Made by a program: the position numbers and the translations under genes. Below the pieces are notes generated by a model. That model worked only from the letters and a program-made list of their open reading frames with translations, made no database searches and was not told where the DNA came from. This document shows, piece by piece, positions 9,873 through 19,091 of a stretch of 64,000 nt of DNA (positions within the stretch are counted from its first letter, which is position 1; every line of letters starts with the position of its first letter). The DNA is from Thermomucor indicae-seudaticae (lineage: Eukaryota > Mucoromycota > Mucoromycetes > Mucorales > Lichtheimiaceae). The stretch spans positions 1 to 64,000 of the forward strand of contig JSYX01000013.1 in assembly GCA_000787465.1 (NCBI GenBank), read 5' to 3'.

Positions 9873-10936
9873 GAGCGGGTAACTAATAACTTGCGAGATG
9901 ACAAAGAACTGGGTTTGTGTGTATATGGAGGGGAGTTAATAACTTTAACCGTTATTTAACGTTTTTAACTTGTTGCCCGACCGCAAAATAGCCAGGCTAT
10001 GTGGAGTTTGAAGAAAACACCACAAGAAAAGGGTGGAGTAAGAACTAGCTTCGACAGGTAAATAACGGGGAGAAGGGTTGCGGTTGTTGTGAGACCTCTA
10101 AAGATGAACCGGCGCGCCAACAATTGAATGGCGCGGAGTATAATCTGTACATTCACAAGCCACACACCTGAACCCGTGGAAATAGGCAGAAAATGATCAA
10201 AAATGCCCCTCGCTTCCTTTTCGCCCATACGGATCTTTCCCAAAATCAAAAGATTTCCCAGGACTTTATACTTGCAAACTTTTTCTATAACGGTTTCTTG
10301 AATCACCGTCTTTTAAGGGTATTTCTCTGCCGATAAGGACCAGTTCATCCCACAACTCGCTGACATTCATGCTTCGAGATGATGATGAAAAAGTGAGGCG
10401 ATCCCCGCGGACCAATAACGTTGTAATGAACAATCGCTTCCGCCTGGATGAATGGGCGATCGAGCACGGCGAGGCAACGAAGATCTTCCGACGAAATTTC
10501 TTTTTGCAGAAAATGAGATAAAACTCCGTTGAGCTTTACTCTATTCCTATTGGTCTGTCCGACAAATGGGGCGTATGAATGACCTCATAGGACACTGTAT
10601 AATGACGGAATGACTAGCGGAAACTGGGCTTTAAATTGCACTGTCATTGATAGCCTCAGTCGTACCGGACACGTATAGGGGACAAGCAATGAAAAGTCCC
10701 TAGCGAGAAAATGCCGAGCAGTCCGTAAGAATGCCATCAAGAATGGCATACACAGTGACGTCCATGTAAAGAAATCGTCTTGGCTATGGCTGTCCTTCAA
10801 CAATGTTTGACCATACCCCGACAGCACCTCTTGACATGCATTCATCAATCGGATCACAGTAACATATATATAACTTATAAAGCATTACATAATAATAATG
10901 GGTTAAGCTCTACTTTCATATCATATGTAGAGAGGA
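9873..10936 (-). other. Possible unrecognised spliced gene between WNK and septin
   Basis: About 9.87-10.0 kb holds the WNK promoter and 5' leader. On the minus strand from 10857 to about 10000 several coding-like stretches lie in different frames: FLYMDVTVYAILDGILTD (about 10780), KLNGVLSHFLQKEISSEDLR followed by PFIQAEAIVHYNVIGPRG (about 10380-10540), MNVSELWDELVLIGREIP (about 10310-10370) and LGNLLILGKIRMGEKEARG (about 10190-10255). The residue composition looks like a genuine divergent protein, but I could not connect the exons in phase or name a family. Treat this as a candidate gene of unknown function. Confidence 0.35.
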
Positions 10937-12582
10937 TTATTTGATCTTGAGTTTCGCCGCCAACTCTTGTTCCAGTTGTGCATTGTGTCTCTGGGCCTCT
11001 TCAAGTTCGCGCGTCAATCGGTCACGCAACTCTTGGAGCTATACATACCGTCAGAGCACAAAAAAAATCGCAATAAACCCTTCGTCGACACACTTACTTC
11101 AGCTTCGCGCTTTCGCAGCTCGTCCTCCTTTTCTTTGACCATTTCCACAAACTGGCGCCGTATCTCCTCTTCACGCTCTGTCATTTCCTTGGCGATCTTG
11201 GCGTGATGCTCCTCCAGAATTTCCTCGTATCCTTCGTCGCAGCGTAAAAGCGATTCCCGACGGCCTTGTTTCCGCAGGAGTCGCGTTCGGTACTCAAAGT
11301 AGTGGTGCTGATGCGTTATCTCGACCAGATCGTGAAGGCAATGTATGATCAAAAGCTCCCTCAAATGCGGCACGTCGCAGTGCTCAGGATTATCCACTGC
11401 GTGAACGAAACGTTCAGATCGGGTTCTTTTCTTCTTCCCTAGATGACCCACCAGGTGGCTACTTACCTTCCACTGTTCCCCAACGATATTCTCTGCCACG
11501 GACCTTCTTACCGTTCGGCAGCTCAATGATCGTGTTACTGCCCATGACAGCAAACGGTACGTGTGCCTTGGTTTCAAAATGTAAGATGGAATGTCAGTTA
11601 GCTATCAGCGCGAGATCATTACCACACCAGCAACCCGTGCATCGCGATCTTCGTCAGGGTATGCGCTAGGGTATACATGGATTTGATAGTCTTCCAAGTC
11701 TTTCAATATCTATAATTCATCGTTTACAAAAAAGCGCGTTCAAAACGTATTCGAACAACAAACCGCTTGCTTGAATTGAATCTTTTCTTCCGGTGTCATC
11801 GTGTCTCCTTTGGCTATCACTGGAATCACATTGATCTTTGCAGACAAGGCTTTCAATGCAGCGATATCCAGTTCTTTGAGGCTGATCTCGCACTCTGTTA
11901 GATAAGTTGGGCGAACCCATAACCAGACGCCTTACCAATGACCGGTGGGTGCAATAAAATAGAGGCACGCGTGGATCCGTGTGTCGCGGATATCCGGACG
12001 AAACCCCGTGTGGTTCTCTGCTTCGTAATACGCTGCATATTGGCGGTCGATGTAATCCAAGATCGGTTGGAGACTAGGAACAGTCAGCAACAAGGACTTT
12101 TTCTCGCGCACTTGACCTCCAGCAAGTAGAAGTAAACAATACCTACTCTTCACTTCGGTCCATCCGATCACCGAAGCCTGGTGTATCAACGAGACACAGA
12201 TGGAGCCGGATACCGTCTTCTTCGAGCTCTGCATTTCTCTTCGAGTGAGCCCTGACCTCCTGTCTCCCTTGTTTTCTTTATCTCACCGAAATAGGTCGGT
12301 GTGACCTCTACAGTCTTGGCCGTCTCTTTCACGACGCTCGTATCCTTGAGGTCTGAACAGAATATTGTGTTTATAAAAGTGGATTTACCAAGACCCGATT
12401 CGCCTATCGCGCGCTTATATTATTAGATCATGAGGAGATAAAATCGACCTTTTTCTTTTCTTACCGACGACCATAATATTTAGCTGGAACGGGACCCGTT
12501 TGGTCTTGCGATGGTGTTGCAGAGGTAAATAATGTTCCAAGCCCAATGGACGATCGAGTCGGGCAGGTCGCGCAGAGGACAT
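10937..12582 (-). CDS. Septin GTPase
   Basis: Septins form GTP-binding hetero-oligomeric filaments at the cortex, septum and hyphal tips. The start is at 12582 ([19 protein letters not shown]). The G1 P-loop GESGLGKST straddles an intron. Next come VEVTPTYF, the G3 site LVDTPGFGD, the conserved [14 protein letters not shown] and [20 protein letters not shown] (G4 region; AKGD in place of the more usual AKAD), the septin unique element about [12 protein letters not shown], then [18 protein letters not shown]-terminal coiled coil follows ([17 protein letters not shown], ending ELAAKLKIK). Eight or more exons are present. The junction after IAPTGH (about 11888-11945) does not resolve cleanly: a donor after CATTG and the acceptor at AACAG would introduce a stop, so the true boundary there is uncertain. 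The coiled coil places it with the Cdc3/Cdc11/Cdc12-like groups rather than the short Cdc10 type. Confidence 0.93.
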
Positions 12583-13760
12583 TTTCCACGGGCCTGAATT
12601 CGGGAAACGACCTCTGATAAACTCATATGATATACCCGCACACCAGCCCCCACCGTCTTGTTCTATTTGCGTACCTTCTTTGTAAAGCGTGTTCCTGGAA
12701 CGGAAATTGGTTTTAGTTTACGTAATCAAACCGCTCAAGTTCGACATGCGGGATCTTACCAAAGGCATGACGATGAATCAAGAGCAAGAAAAAAGGAAAA
12801 CGAAGCGTCAATCTGCTGGTCGTTGTGCTGTTACACTTGGCGTTACGTCGCACAGAAGGTTGTTGAGAAAAAAACGTGGCTGTTGACCTTATTGCAAACG
12901 TAGCAAGGGTAAAATAAAAAAAACTTCTCGAGTCGAGCTTGCAATCGTAACGACAAGGTAAAACGACGGGGGATCCTATGCATCTGAGTTTTCTTGTGCT
13001 TTCTTCCAGGAACAGTATCGCTTGGACTATTACGCTTGGGCAAGACCCGCAACACTGAACTTTTCCCCACTGTTGATTGAGAATATCACCGCTGAAGCCG
13101 GCGATGACGCAAAAAAGCCAATTACTCTAATAACGTTGGCCAAGCACAAGTCTACGACTATCTTCTGATTCCCGAGTCGACTCGATCTGAGTTCGAGTGA
13201 ATCCAAAAGTGGGCTCGATGGAATATCTGATTGGAAAGAAGAACTACAAACGCGCTTCACTCCTTGATTGTACAAATTGTCGCAGGTCGAAAAATCCTTT
13301 CGGAACGCTCAGGTCCTGCTCAGAAAATAGCTGTAGAGGCTTCGTTCCGCTTCGCTTGGGCCCAATCCAGTGAGCGCAGAATGGGTGCAAGTGAAGCCTC
13401 ATGTGCTTGCCGAGGGCTTGTCGCCGGTCCTGGTTGGGCAGATCCGGGTACCGTAGGCTTGGGATCTCTGCTTGGACCAGCTTCTGAAGGTACAGTCGTA
13501 TGAATTGCTCTTTCTTTTTTCCTAGCCATGCATGTATGTGCAGGAGCGCCTTTTGGGGATATGACGTCGTCCTGTCTTATCTTCAAGTATCCGCACTTGC
13601 TTGCACGTGAGATATTCTTTACTACTCTAAAAGAACTCTCATATGCCTTACGCACATACAAAAGTTCTGCTTGTTGCGGAGCAGGCGGGACTGAAAATTG
13701 GCTGCAGAGCTTGTTCCCCATTCTTTTTCTTCCCTTACTTCTTTTACCGAAAAAGTCACC
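12583..13760. other. Intergenic with coding-like fragments of unknown origin
   Basis: This stretch lies between the divergent septin and VAP starts. On the plus strand, 13010-13170 encodes QEQYRLDYYAWARPATLNF continuing to PITLITLAKHKSTTIF and a stop. About 13180-13270 another frame has GLDGISDWKEELQTRF, and 13290-13500 is locally GC-richer with SLGPNPVSAEWVQVKPHV. These could be exons of a divergent gene or a decayed one; frames change without clear splice sites. I can name no family. A poly-A run occurs at about 12917. Confidence 0.4.
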
Positions 13761-14778
13761 ATGTCTGTCGAGTTGAAGCCCGATCAGTTTTTAACCTTCG
13801 ATCGTACGTTGAGAGAGAGAGAGAGAGAGAGAGAGTATACGCGGCAAAACTCTGTTCGATGCTGAGCCCGTCCGTAATCGCTCTTTCTTTTTTTCCGACA
13901 GGTCCCTTGACGCGAGTGGTGAAGGAAGTTTTGCTCATCCGCAACCCACATTCGCAACCTGTCGCCTTTAAAGTCAAGACCACTGCACCAAAACAGTACT
14001 GTGTTCGACCTAATTCGGGCATCGTTAAACCCAACGAATCACTTGAAGTACAAAGTAAACCACTGGGCGGCCCGTGCTGTTATCAAGAAAACTCATGGCC
14101 CGTCTTTGTTTTTAGTATTACTTCAACCATTCAAAGTCGAGCCGCCACAAGATTTCAAATGCAAGGATAAGTTCCTGGTGCAGAGCGTGTTTGTCGACGA
14201 AGACCAAATGTCGATGCCCATTAGCGATCTGGCAAGTGTACAAAAAAGAGAGAGAGAGAAAGCGGAAGGATGCTAAGACGATATGCTGCAAAAGTGGGCC
14301 AATGTGGAATCAACAGCAAAGGATACCATTTACCAGCAAAAGCTGCGATGCACATATTTACCTGTTGATGCAATGGAACACGAGGCAGAAGAAGTAAGTC
14401 ATTGCTGTCTGTGTGTTTATTACAAGGCAAGAGCTGACATTTACATTTTTTCATCAGGTCCACATGCCAGTATCAAACAGCAGCAGACAGGTAAATGGCA
14501 CAGAAAGCGCAGCAGCAGCAGCAACGATGCATGAAGCCCAAGAAGAAGAACAGACGACTGTTGTTCAAAATGATGCCCAAGAGAAGCTCGCAGAGATGGA
14601 ACAGAAGCTGAAGGCGTACGAGAACGAAATACAACAGCTGCGCAAAAAGTCGTCTCCTCAGCAGCAGGAGCAAAAAGTCATTATTCAGCCTGCTGCTGGT
14701 TATTCGTCACAAGTCCTTTTAATGGTTGCCGTAGCCGCTTTCATCCTTTCTTATCTAACCTTTCTCTTTGTAAAATAA
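13761..14778 (+). CDS. VAP/Scs2-family MSP-domain ER tail-anchored protein
   Basis: VAPs sit in the ER membrane and bind FFAT-motif proteins, tethering the ER to other membranes. Exons 13761-13803, 13902-14054, 14116-14231, 14295-14393 and 14458-14778 close in phase to about 243 residues. The MSP domain covers residues about 1-125: MSVELKPDQFLTFD, RVVKEVLLIRNP, VAFKVKTTAPKQYCVRPNSG (the conserved VAP consensus), then LLQPFKVEPP and DKFLVQS. A coiled coil follows (EKLAEMEQKLKAYENEIQQL), and a single C-terminal membrane segment (VLLMVAVAAFILSYLTFLF) ends at the stop, so it is tail-anchored. Intron 3 (14232-14294) must use a GC donor: reading through hits a TAA, and excision gives the family motif DLWANVE. 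A (GA)n run lies in intron 1. The neighbouring acyltransferase also works in the ER. Confidence 0.95.
13811..13835. repeat. (GA)n microsatellite in VAP intron 1
   Basis: About 12 GA units lie just inside the first intron of the VAP gene, close to the 5' splice site. It is a simple repeat, with no sign of function beyond its position. Confidence 0.9.
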
Positions 14779-14925
14779 TACAGTAGTAATCTCTTCTTTC
14801 TGCCAGACCACACACCAAGCCTTTTTTGAAGCCGCCCAATCAAAAAAAAAACTCCAGAGCTCTTTTTCGCCTTTTCCATTAACGAAACGCACTTTTCTCC
14901 CCCGTCTTTTTGCCTTTTTGTTTCA

Positions 14926-16692
14926 ATGACACGTTCAGGAATGAAGAAAAAGCCGGTGGCAATCAGCGATGAGTCTTCTTCTCGGACGTACAAGGGCTTA
15001 CAGTACCTTGCACGGTTTGCCGTTTGGATTTATTTCCGTAATGTCAAAGTGATCACACGTGATCCGCCCGCAAGTCGCCAAGGACCTGTGTTGGTGGCGG
15101 CCAACCACATGAACATGGTGCTGGATCCAGCGGTCCTCGTAGCCACATTCCCGCACGGGCGACGGTGTCATTTCTGGGCGCTGGCGCGGTTCTTTCGAAT
15201 ACCCATCGTTGGACGTGTTCTATATGCGGCGGGCGTGCTTCCGGTCAACACGCAGACGCGGAGCAATGCCAAACTGTTTGAGCATACCCTTTCTTGTCTG
15301 GAACAAGGAGGTGTGGTGGCTTTGTTCCCGGAAGGTAAGGGAAAAAAAGGAGCAAGAAACGGCGATGGGTTGATTTACGCTATATGCAGGTACATCCTAT
15401 ACAGCGCCGCAACATTTACCCTTCAAAGATGGAATATCCTGGGCTGCATACGAGTATTTGCAACATTGCCATACAGCCGACCTGACGATTATCCCTGTCG
15501 GTATTACGTACACGACCAAGAACAAGTGGCGAAGCGACGTGATTGTGGAGTAAGGTTTGCGGGGAAAAATCCCATCTTCTCGTGTATCATCGTCAGCAGC
15601 ATTGGGGTACTTATATGTATATCATTAGATACGGTGAACCAATCTATCTGACGACGGAGGACTGGCGGGATTTCCAGGATGATCCCAAACCGGCCGTGAA
15701 GCGTCTCACGGCCAGAATCACGGAAGGAGTCGAACGGTGTACGATAAATAGTCCGGACTGGTAAAAAAAAGGGATCCCCAATTCAGATCAAGAAGATCCC
15801 CGTTATTCATTTAATTCGCCACATACAGGGACACGCTTTATGCCGCGTCCGAAGCTCGATTTCTAGTTTTTGGCCATCATATCCGCTTGGAAGACTATGT
15901 GCGGATATCCCAAAAGTAAGAGAACAAATGTTTGAGGACAGAACGCAGCATGGTAATAATATTAACAGTTTTTTGGAGATATTTCATCCGTCACGCTTAG
16001 AGGAGGAGGAGACGGCACTGAAACGTGACGAACTATTAGAACTGAAAAATCGCCTGATCAGCCTTTCAAAAAGTTTACGACGGCTTCATTTGACCGCGAT
16101 GGACATTAGCAGCATCATATCATCTGCAGAAAAGAACGGCGGCGGCGGCATAATCACGCTGCGAAGCGCGTTCACGCGACTGGTTTCAGCTTGGGTGGCG
16201 CTTGCGATCCGACTGCCTCTGTTTATGCCGGGCGTACTGATCCACTGGCCGATCTATTTGCTGGGCCGACTGGCAGAGCACTTTGAACGACACACCGAGT
16301 CTGTGTCCCAGGACAAACTGGTCCTGTCAGCCATTGTCGGCATACCTCTGTATACTGCCTTGATGTACCAAGTTTGGAAATTCATGGAATTCTCGTTGAC
16401 GGGACTCGTCTTTGCCGTGGCTTTGATCCCGCTTTTTGCATGGTATCATATGGCGCTCGTCGACAAACGTTACGACCGAGCCAAACAAGTTGTGGCGTCC
16501 TGGCGGATCTGTGTCGCCATCATTTCGAGTGTGACGGGCTTGGATGCCGGTCCGCGTCGCGAGCTTGAGGAAGCCATGGAACTACATTGCTGGTGCTCAG
16601 CGCGCACCAAACAGGTCTTGCTTGACTTAGCAGACATGGGCGATCCTCACGCTCAATATCTCGTGAATTACAACAGGTCCTTGTTCGGGTAA
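14926..16692 (+). CDS. Glycerol-3-phosphate/DHAP acyltransferase (Sct1/Gpt2-like, PlsC domain)
   Basis: Members acylate glycerol-3-phosphate or dihydroxyacetone phosphate at the first step of glycerolipid synthesis in the ER. Five exons (14926-15334, 15390-15549, 15629-15760, 15829-15915, 15969-16692) close in phase to 503 residues. Motif I is AANHMNMVLDP, a variant of NHx4D. Block II is VGRVLYAAGVLPVN, block III is VVALFPEGTSY (split by an intron) and block IV is LTIIPVGITYT. A soluble stretch with paired charges follows (RLEEEETALKRDELLELK). At least two C-terminal hydrophobic segments are seen: LPLFMPGVLIHWPIYLLG and LTGLVFAVALIPLFAWYHM. This PlsC plus long linker plus C-terminal membrane pair is the Sct1/Gpt2 layout, although it is shorter than the yeast enzymes (about 740-760 residues). 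A downstream ATG at 14941 is an alternative start. Confidence 0.88.
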
Positions 16693-16819
16693 TAGTATCA
16701 CCCCCAACTGTCATAATTAATACCTTCGGCCATTCTTCTTCAGTCGAATTACACATTGTAATATCATACCCACTCAGCATTTGCATTACATTCGACTTTA
16801 CACCAGAACTTTTTGTATG

Positions 16820-16848
<29 letters not shown>
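16820..16848. repeat. (TA)n microsatellite between convergent genes
   Basis: About 14 TA units lie in the 182-bp gap between the acyltransferase stop (16692) and the HEN1 stop (16875). The position suits a shared 3'-end or polyadenylation region for the convergent genes. Confidence 0.9.
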
Positions 16849-16850
<2 letters not shown>

Positions 16851-16874
16851 GATGCACCAGCGTTTTATATCTGA

Positions 16875-18225
16875 TTAATCTTGGTCTTCGTCTTCGCATG
16901 ATGATGATGACTGTGTCGCGTCTGAAAAGACTTCAAACGCTTTGTAGACCACAAGATCGTCGTCGTCAAGTTGGTAATATTTTGGATGTGCAGTCAATAA
17001 GTGTATCATTCGTTCTTTAGTTTGGCAGATTTGACGGATTCTCAAGATATCCCAGAGGATGGAGACGGGAAATCGTTGTGGGACACGGGTATATAATTTG
17101 GAAGAGTTGATCACTGGAGACGCGAGTAATTCTTCGTCTATATTGCTCCAATCTGTGCACCATTCCATGGTTCGTTGTTGTATCGAGGTTGTATCATCAA
17201 TCTCTGTGCGACAAATGGCAGCAAGGTAAGTCTCAATTTCTTTGAGTATCTCGGATTCCGGTAGAGGCGGCTTGTTATAGTATGGAAACTCGATACGTTT
17301 GAGCAGACGATGGGCCATGCCGCGCAAAGGGGTACGCGGAGGAGGATGGTCTGATCGACGAATAAAAAGACATGCCTGTGTGCAGTGGCCAGATGCAGGT
17401 ACGCTATCCTTGTGGCAATCCATTAATCCGATGCCGTAAAAGGTCGTGTCGTAGTTGTATAATTGGGCGCCTGTCCGACACCTGGAAAAACGTGGTCAAG
17501 GTCCGCAGATGAACTTTGGCGTGTGTGTGTTATCCCTCTTTACCATTCTTGAAACTCTTTTCGTGTCCATTCAAACTTGTGGTCATCGTGGCGGAAAACA
17601 GCGTTTGGTTTTCCATAGTTGAGTGCATCGAAATGAACGTTATATTCTGCATTTGGAGTGGTGACAAGTAGTATGCGTGGTGCATAATGGCCCAAGGTGA
17701 TTGATAAAAAGTTACGTAAGACATGCGGTGGCAGGTGTTCAATGACTTCCGAGCAGACAATGGCATCATATCCAAGCAGTCGTTCATCAAACTGATCCAC
17801 CGAACCTAAAGCCAGAAAGTTCTTCTTAATCCTATCTACAAGAGCGGGACGGGGCATCTTGTATTTACCATGAAATATCTCGATCGTGAGAGGGTTTACA
17901 CGTAAATCGATATAGTCCTGGTCCCACGGCTCACAGCGCTCGACCGCTTGCTGTAAGACTTGTTCGCAAATGTCGAGTCCAGCCAATTTCACGATGGCGA
18001 CATCGTCTTTCGATTGCGGAATCAAGAATGACAGGACAGAAGCTTCACCACAGCCATAGTCAAGCACCTTTCGAAAAATCTTATTGTTATTTTTGCGTTT
18101 AATAACACACGCCGTGGACGTACAGATGTCACTTTATATTTCCATAACGTCTCGAGTATAAATGAACGACGTTGTCTCCATAATGGAGGGTGAAATGACA
18201 CGGAAGCATATCTGTCGTCTTCCAT
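16875..18225 (-). CDS. HEN1-type small-RNA 3'-terminal 2'-O-methyltransferase
   Basis: HEN1 methylates the 3'-terminal 2'-OH of small RNAs using SAM and protects them from decay. Exons 18124-18225, 17544-18067 and 16875-17481 close in phase to 410 residues. FHPPLWRQRR precedes motif I, VLDYGCGEASVLSFL (SAM binding). GLDICEQVL is motif II. The metal site reads SEVIEHLPPHVL, giving the E, E and H ligands. TTPNAEYN and RHDDHKFEWTRKEFQEW supply the last His ligand and the conserved FEWTR. The C-terminal 180 residues are family-poor and end in a Ser/Asp/Glu tail. It lacks the N-terminal dsRNA-binding and La-like domains of plant HEN1, so it is the short animal or fungal type. An ATG at 18267 could extend the N-terminus by 14 residues. 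The gene implies an active small-RNA pathway. Confidence 0.93.
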
Positions 18226-18692
18226 TGTCCCCCACAAAGGAAGAAAGGAAATTTTTCGGTCCTGCAAGGAACGGGAAATTTGTCAAGTTTGCATTACTTC
18301 GGCCACCAAAACATTGAACGCAAACAAGAACCAAACAAGCATAAAGCATGATTTTTTTGCATTGCTTTTACTTTGCTTCGTTAATCCAGTTTTCCCCCCT
18401 AACAAAGACGGGTTGATGCTTACAGGATAAGGCTTCTCTTTGCTTGAAGTGGATGCTAATAATGCTGATTTAATCTGCAAACTGTCATACACATGTCTAT
18501 CTGCAGACACATACGGAAGCTTTCGATCAAACACATACATAGCACAACAAAAGTGCGTGTATCAGTCCAATTTGTGGCAAAAAAACATTATCTTGGATAG
18601 AATCTCTGACCCATGTGCCCATCAGTGTCGCCTTTTCCAGAAATTTGGGATTCCAAGGACCGCCAGGACACGGCCACTTCATCTTGTAAAGC
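18226..18692. promoter_or_regulatory. Divergent promoter region HEN1 / KISH
   Basis: The 467 bp between the HEN1 start (minus) and the KISH start (plus) must carry both promoters. No TATA box at a convincing distance and no repeated operator-like site was seen. Short open frames here look spurious. Confidence 0.5.
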
Positions 18693-19026
18693 ATGGTAAG
18701 TCGCATCATTGACCCAACGTCATTAGGCATTTTCTCCTCAAGAAAAAAGTAATGCTATAGTCTGCCATCTTTAACTTTCAATCGCTTCTGCTTTCGGTAC
18801 TTCTTTTAATCTGTACCTGCACGTATATTCGTGCACAAGCACCGTCATTGCTCGATCGAAATAAAACTGGGTACGTCATTATGATAAATGGTCAAAGCGC
18901 ACGATTTGACCTCTCTTTTTTAGGCTACTGGGATTGTTCTGGAAAGCTGCTCGTATAGGAGAACGACTGAGTCCTTATGTTTCCCTAGCTTGCATCATTA
19001 TGGGCATTAGCGTCCTCACTTCTTGA
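18693..19026 (+). CDS. KSH1: KISH/TMEM167 small Golgi membrane protein
   Basis: Exons 18693-18695, 18761-18870 and 18924-19026 give 71 residues, the usual KISH length. The first coding exon is only the ATG, followed directly by GTAAGT. Exon 2 begins [20 protein letters not shown], then [16 protein letters not shown]. Exon 3 reads [20 protein letters not shown] and a second hydrophobic stretch to the stop. The family invariants ([22 protein letters not shown], GERxSPYV) are all present. KISH proteins have two membrane segments with the loop between them and are needed for early secretory-pathway traffic in yeast (KSH1 is essential). Length, motifs and splice phases all agree, so the call is firm although no single open frame shows it. 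Confidence 0.96.
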
Positions 19027-19091
19027 ACGACCTTTTTTTAGTATGCTGTATGTACAGTGATTACTGGCGGGTAAAGAGAAGCAGTTATACA

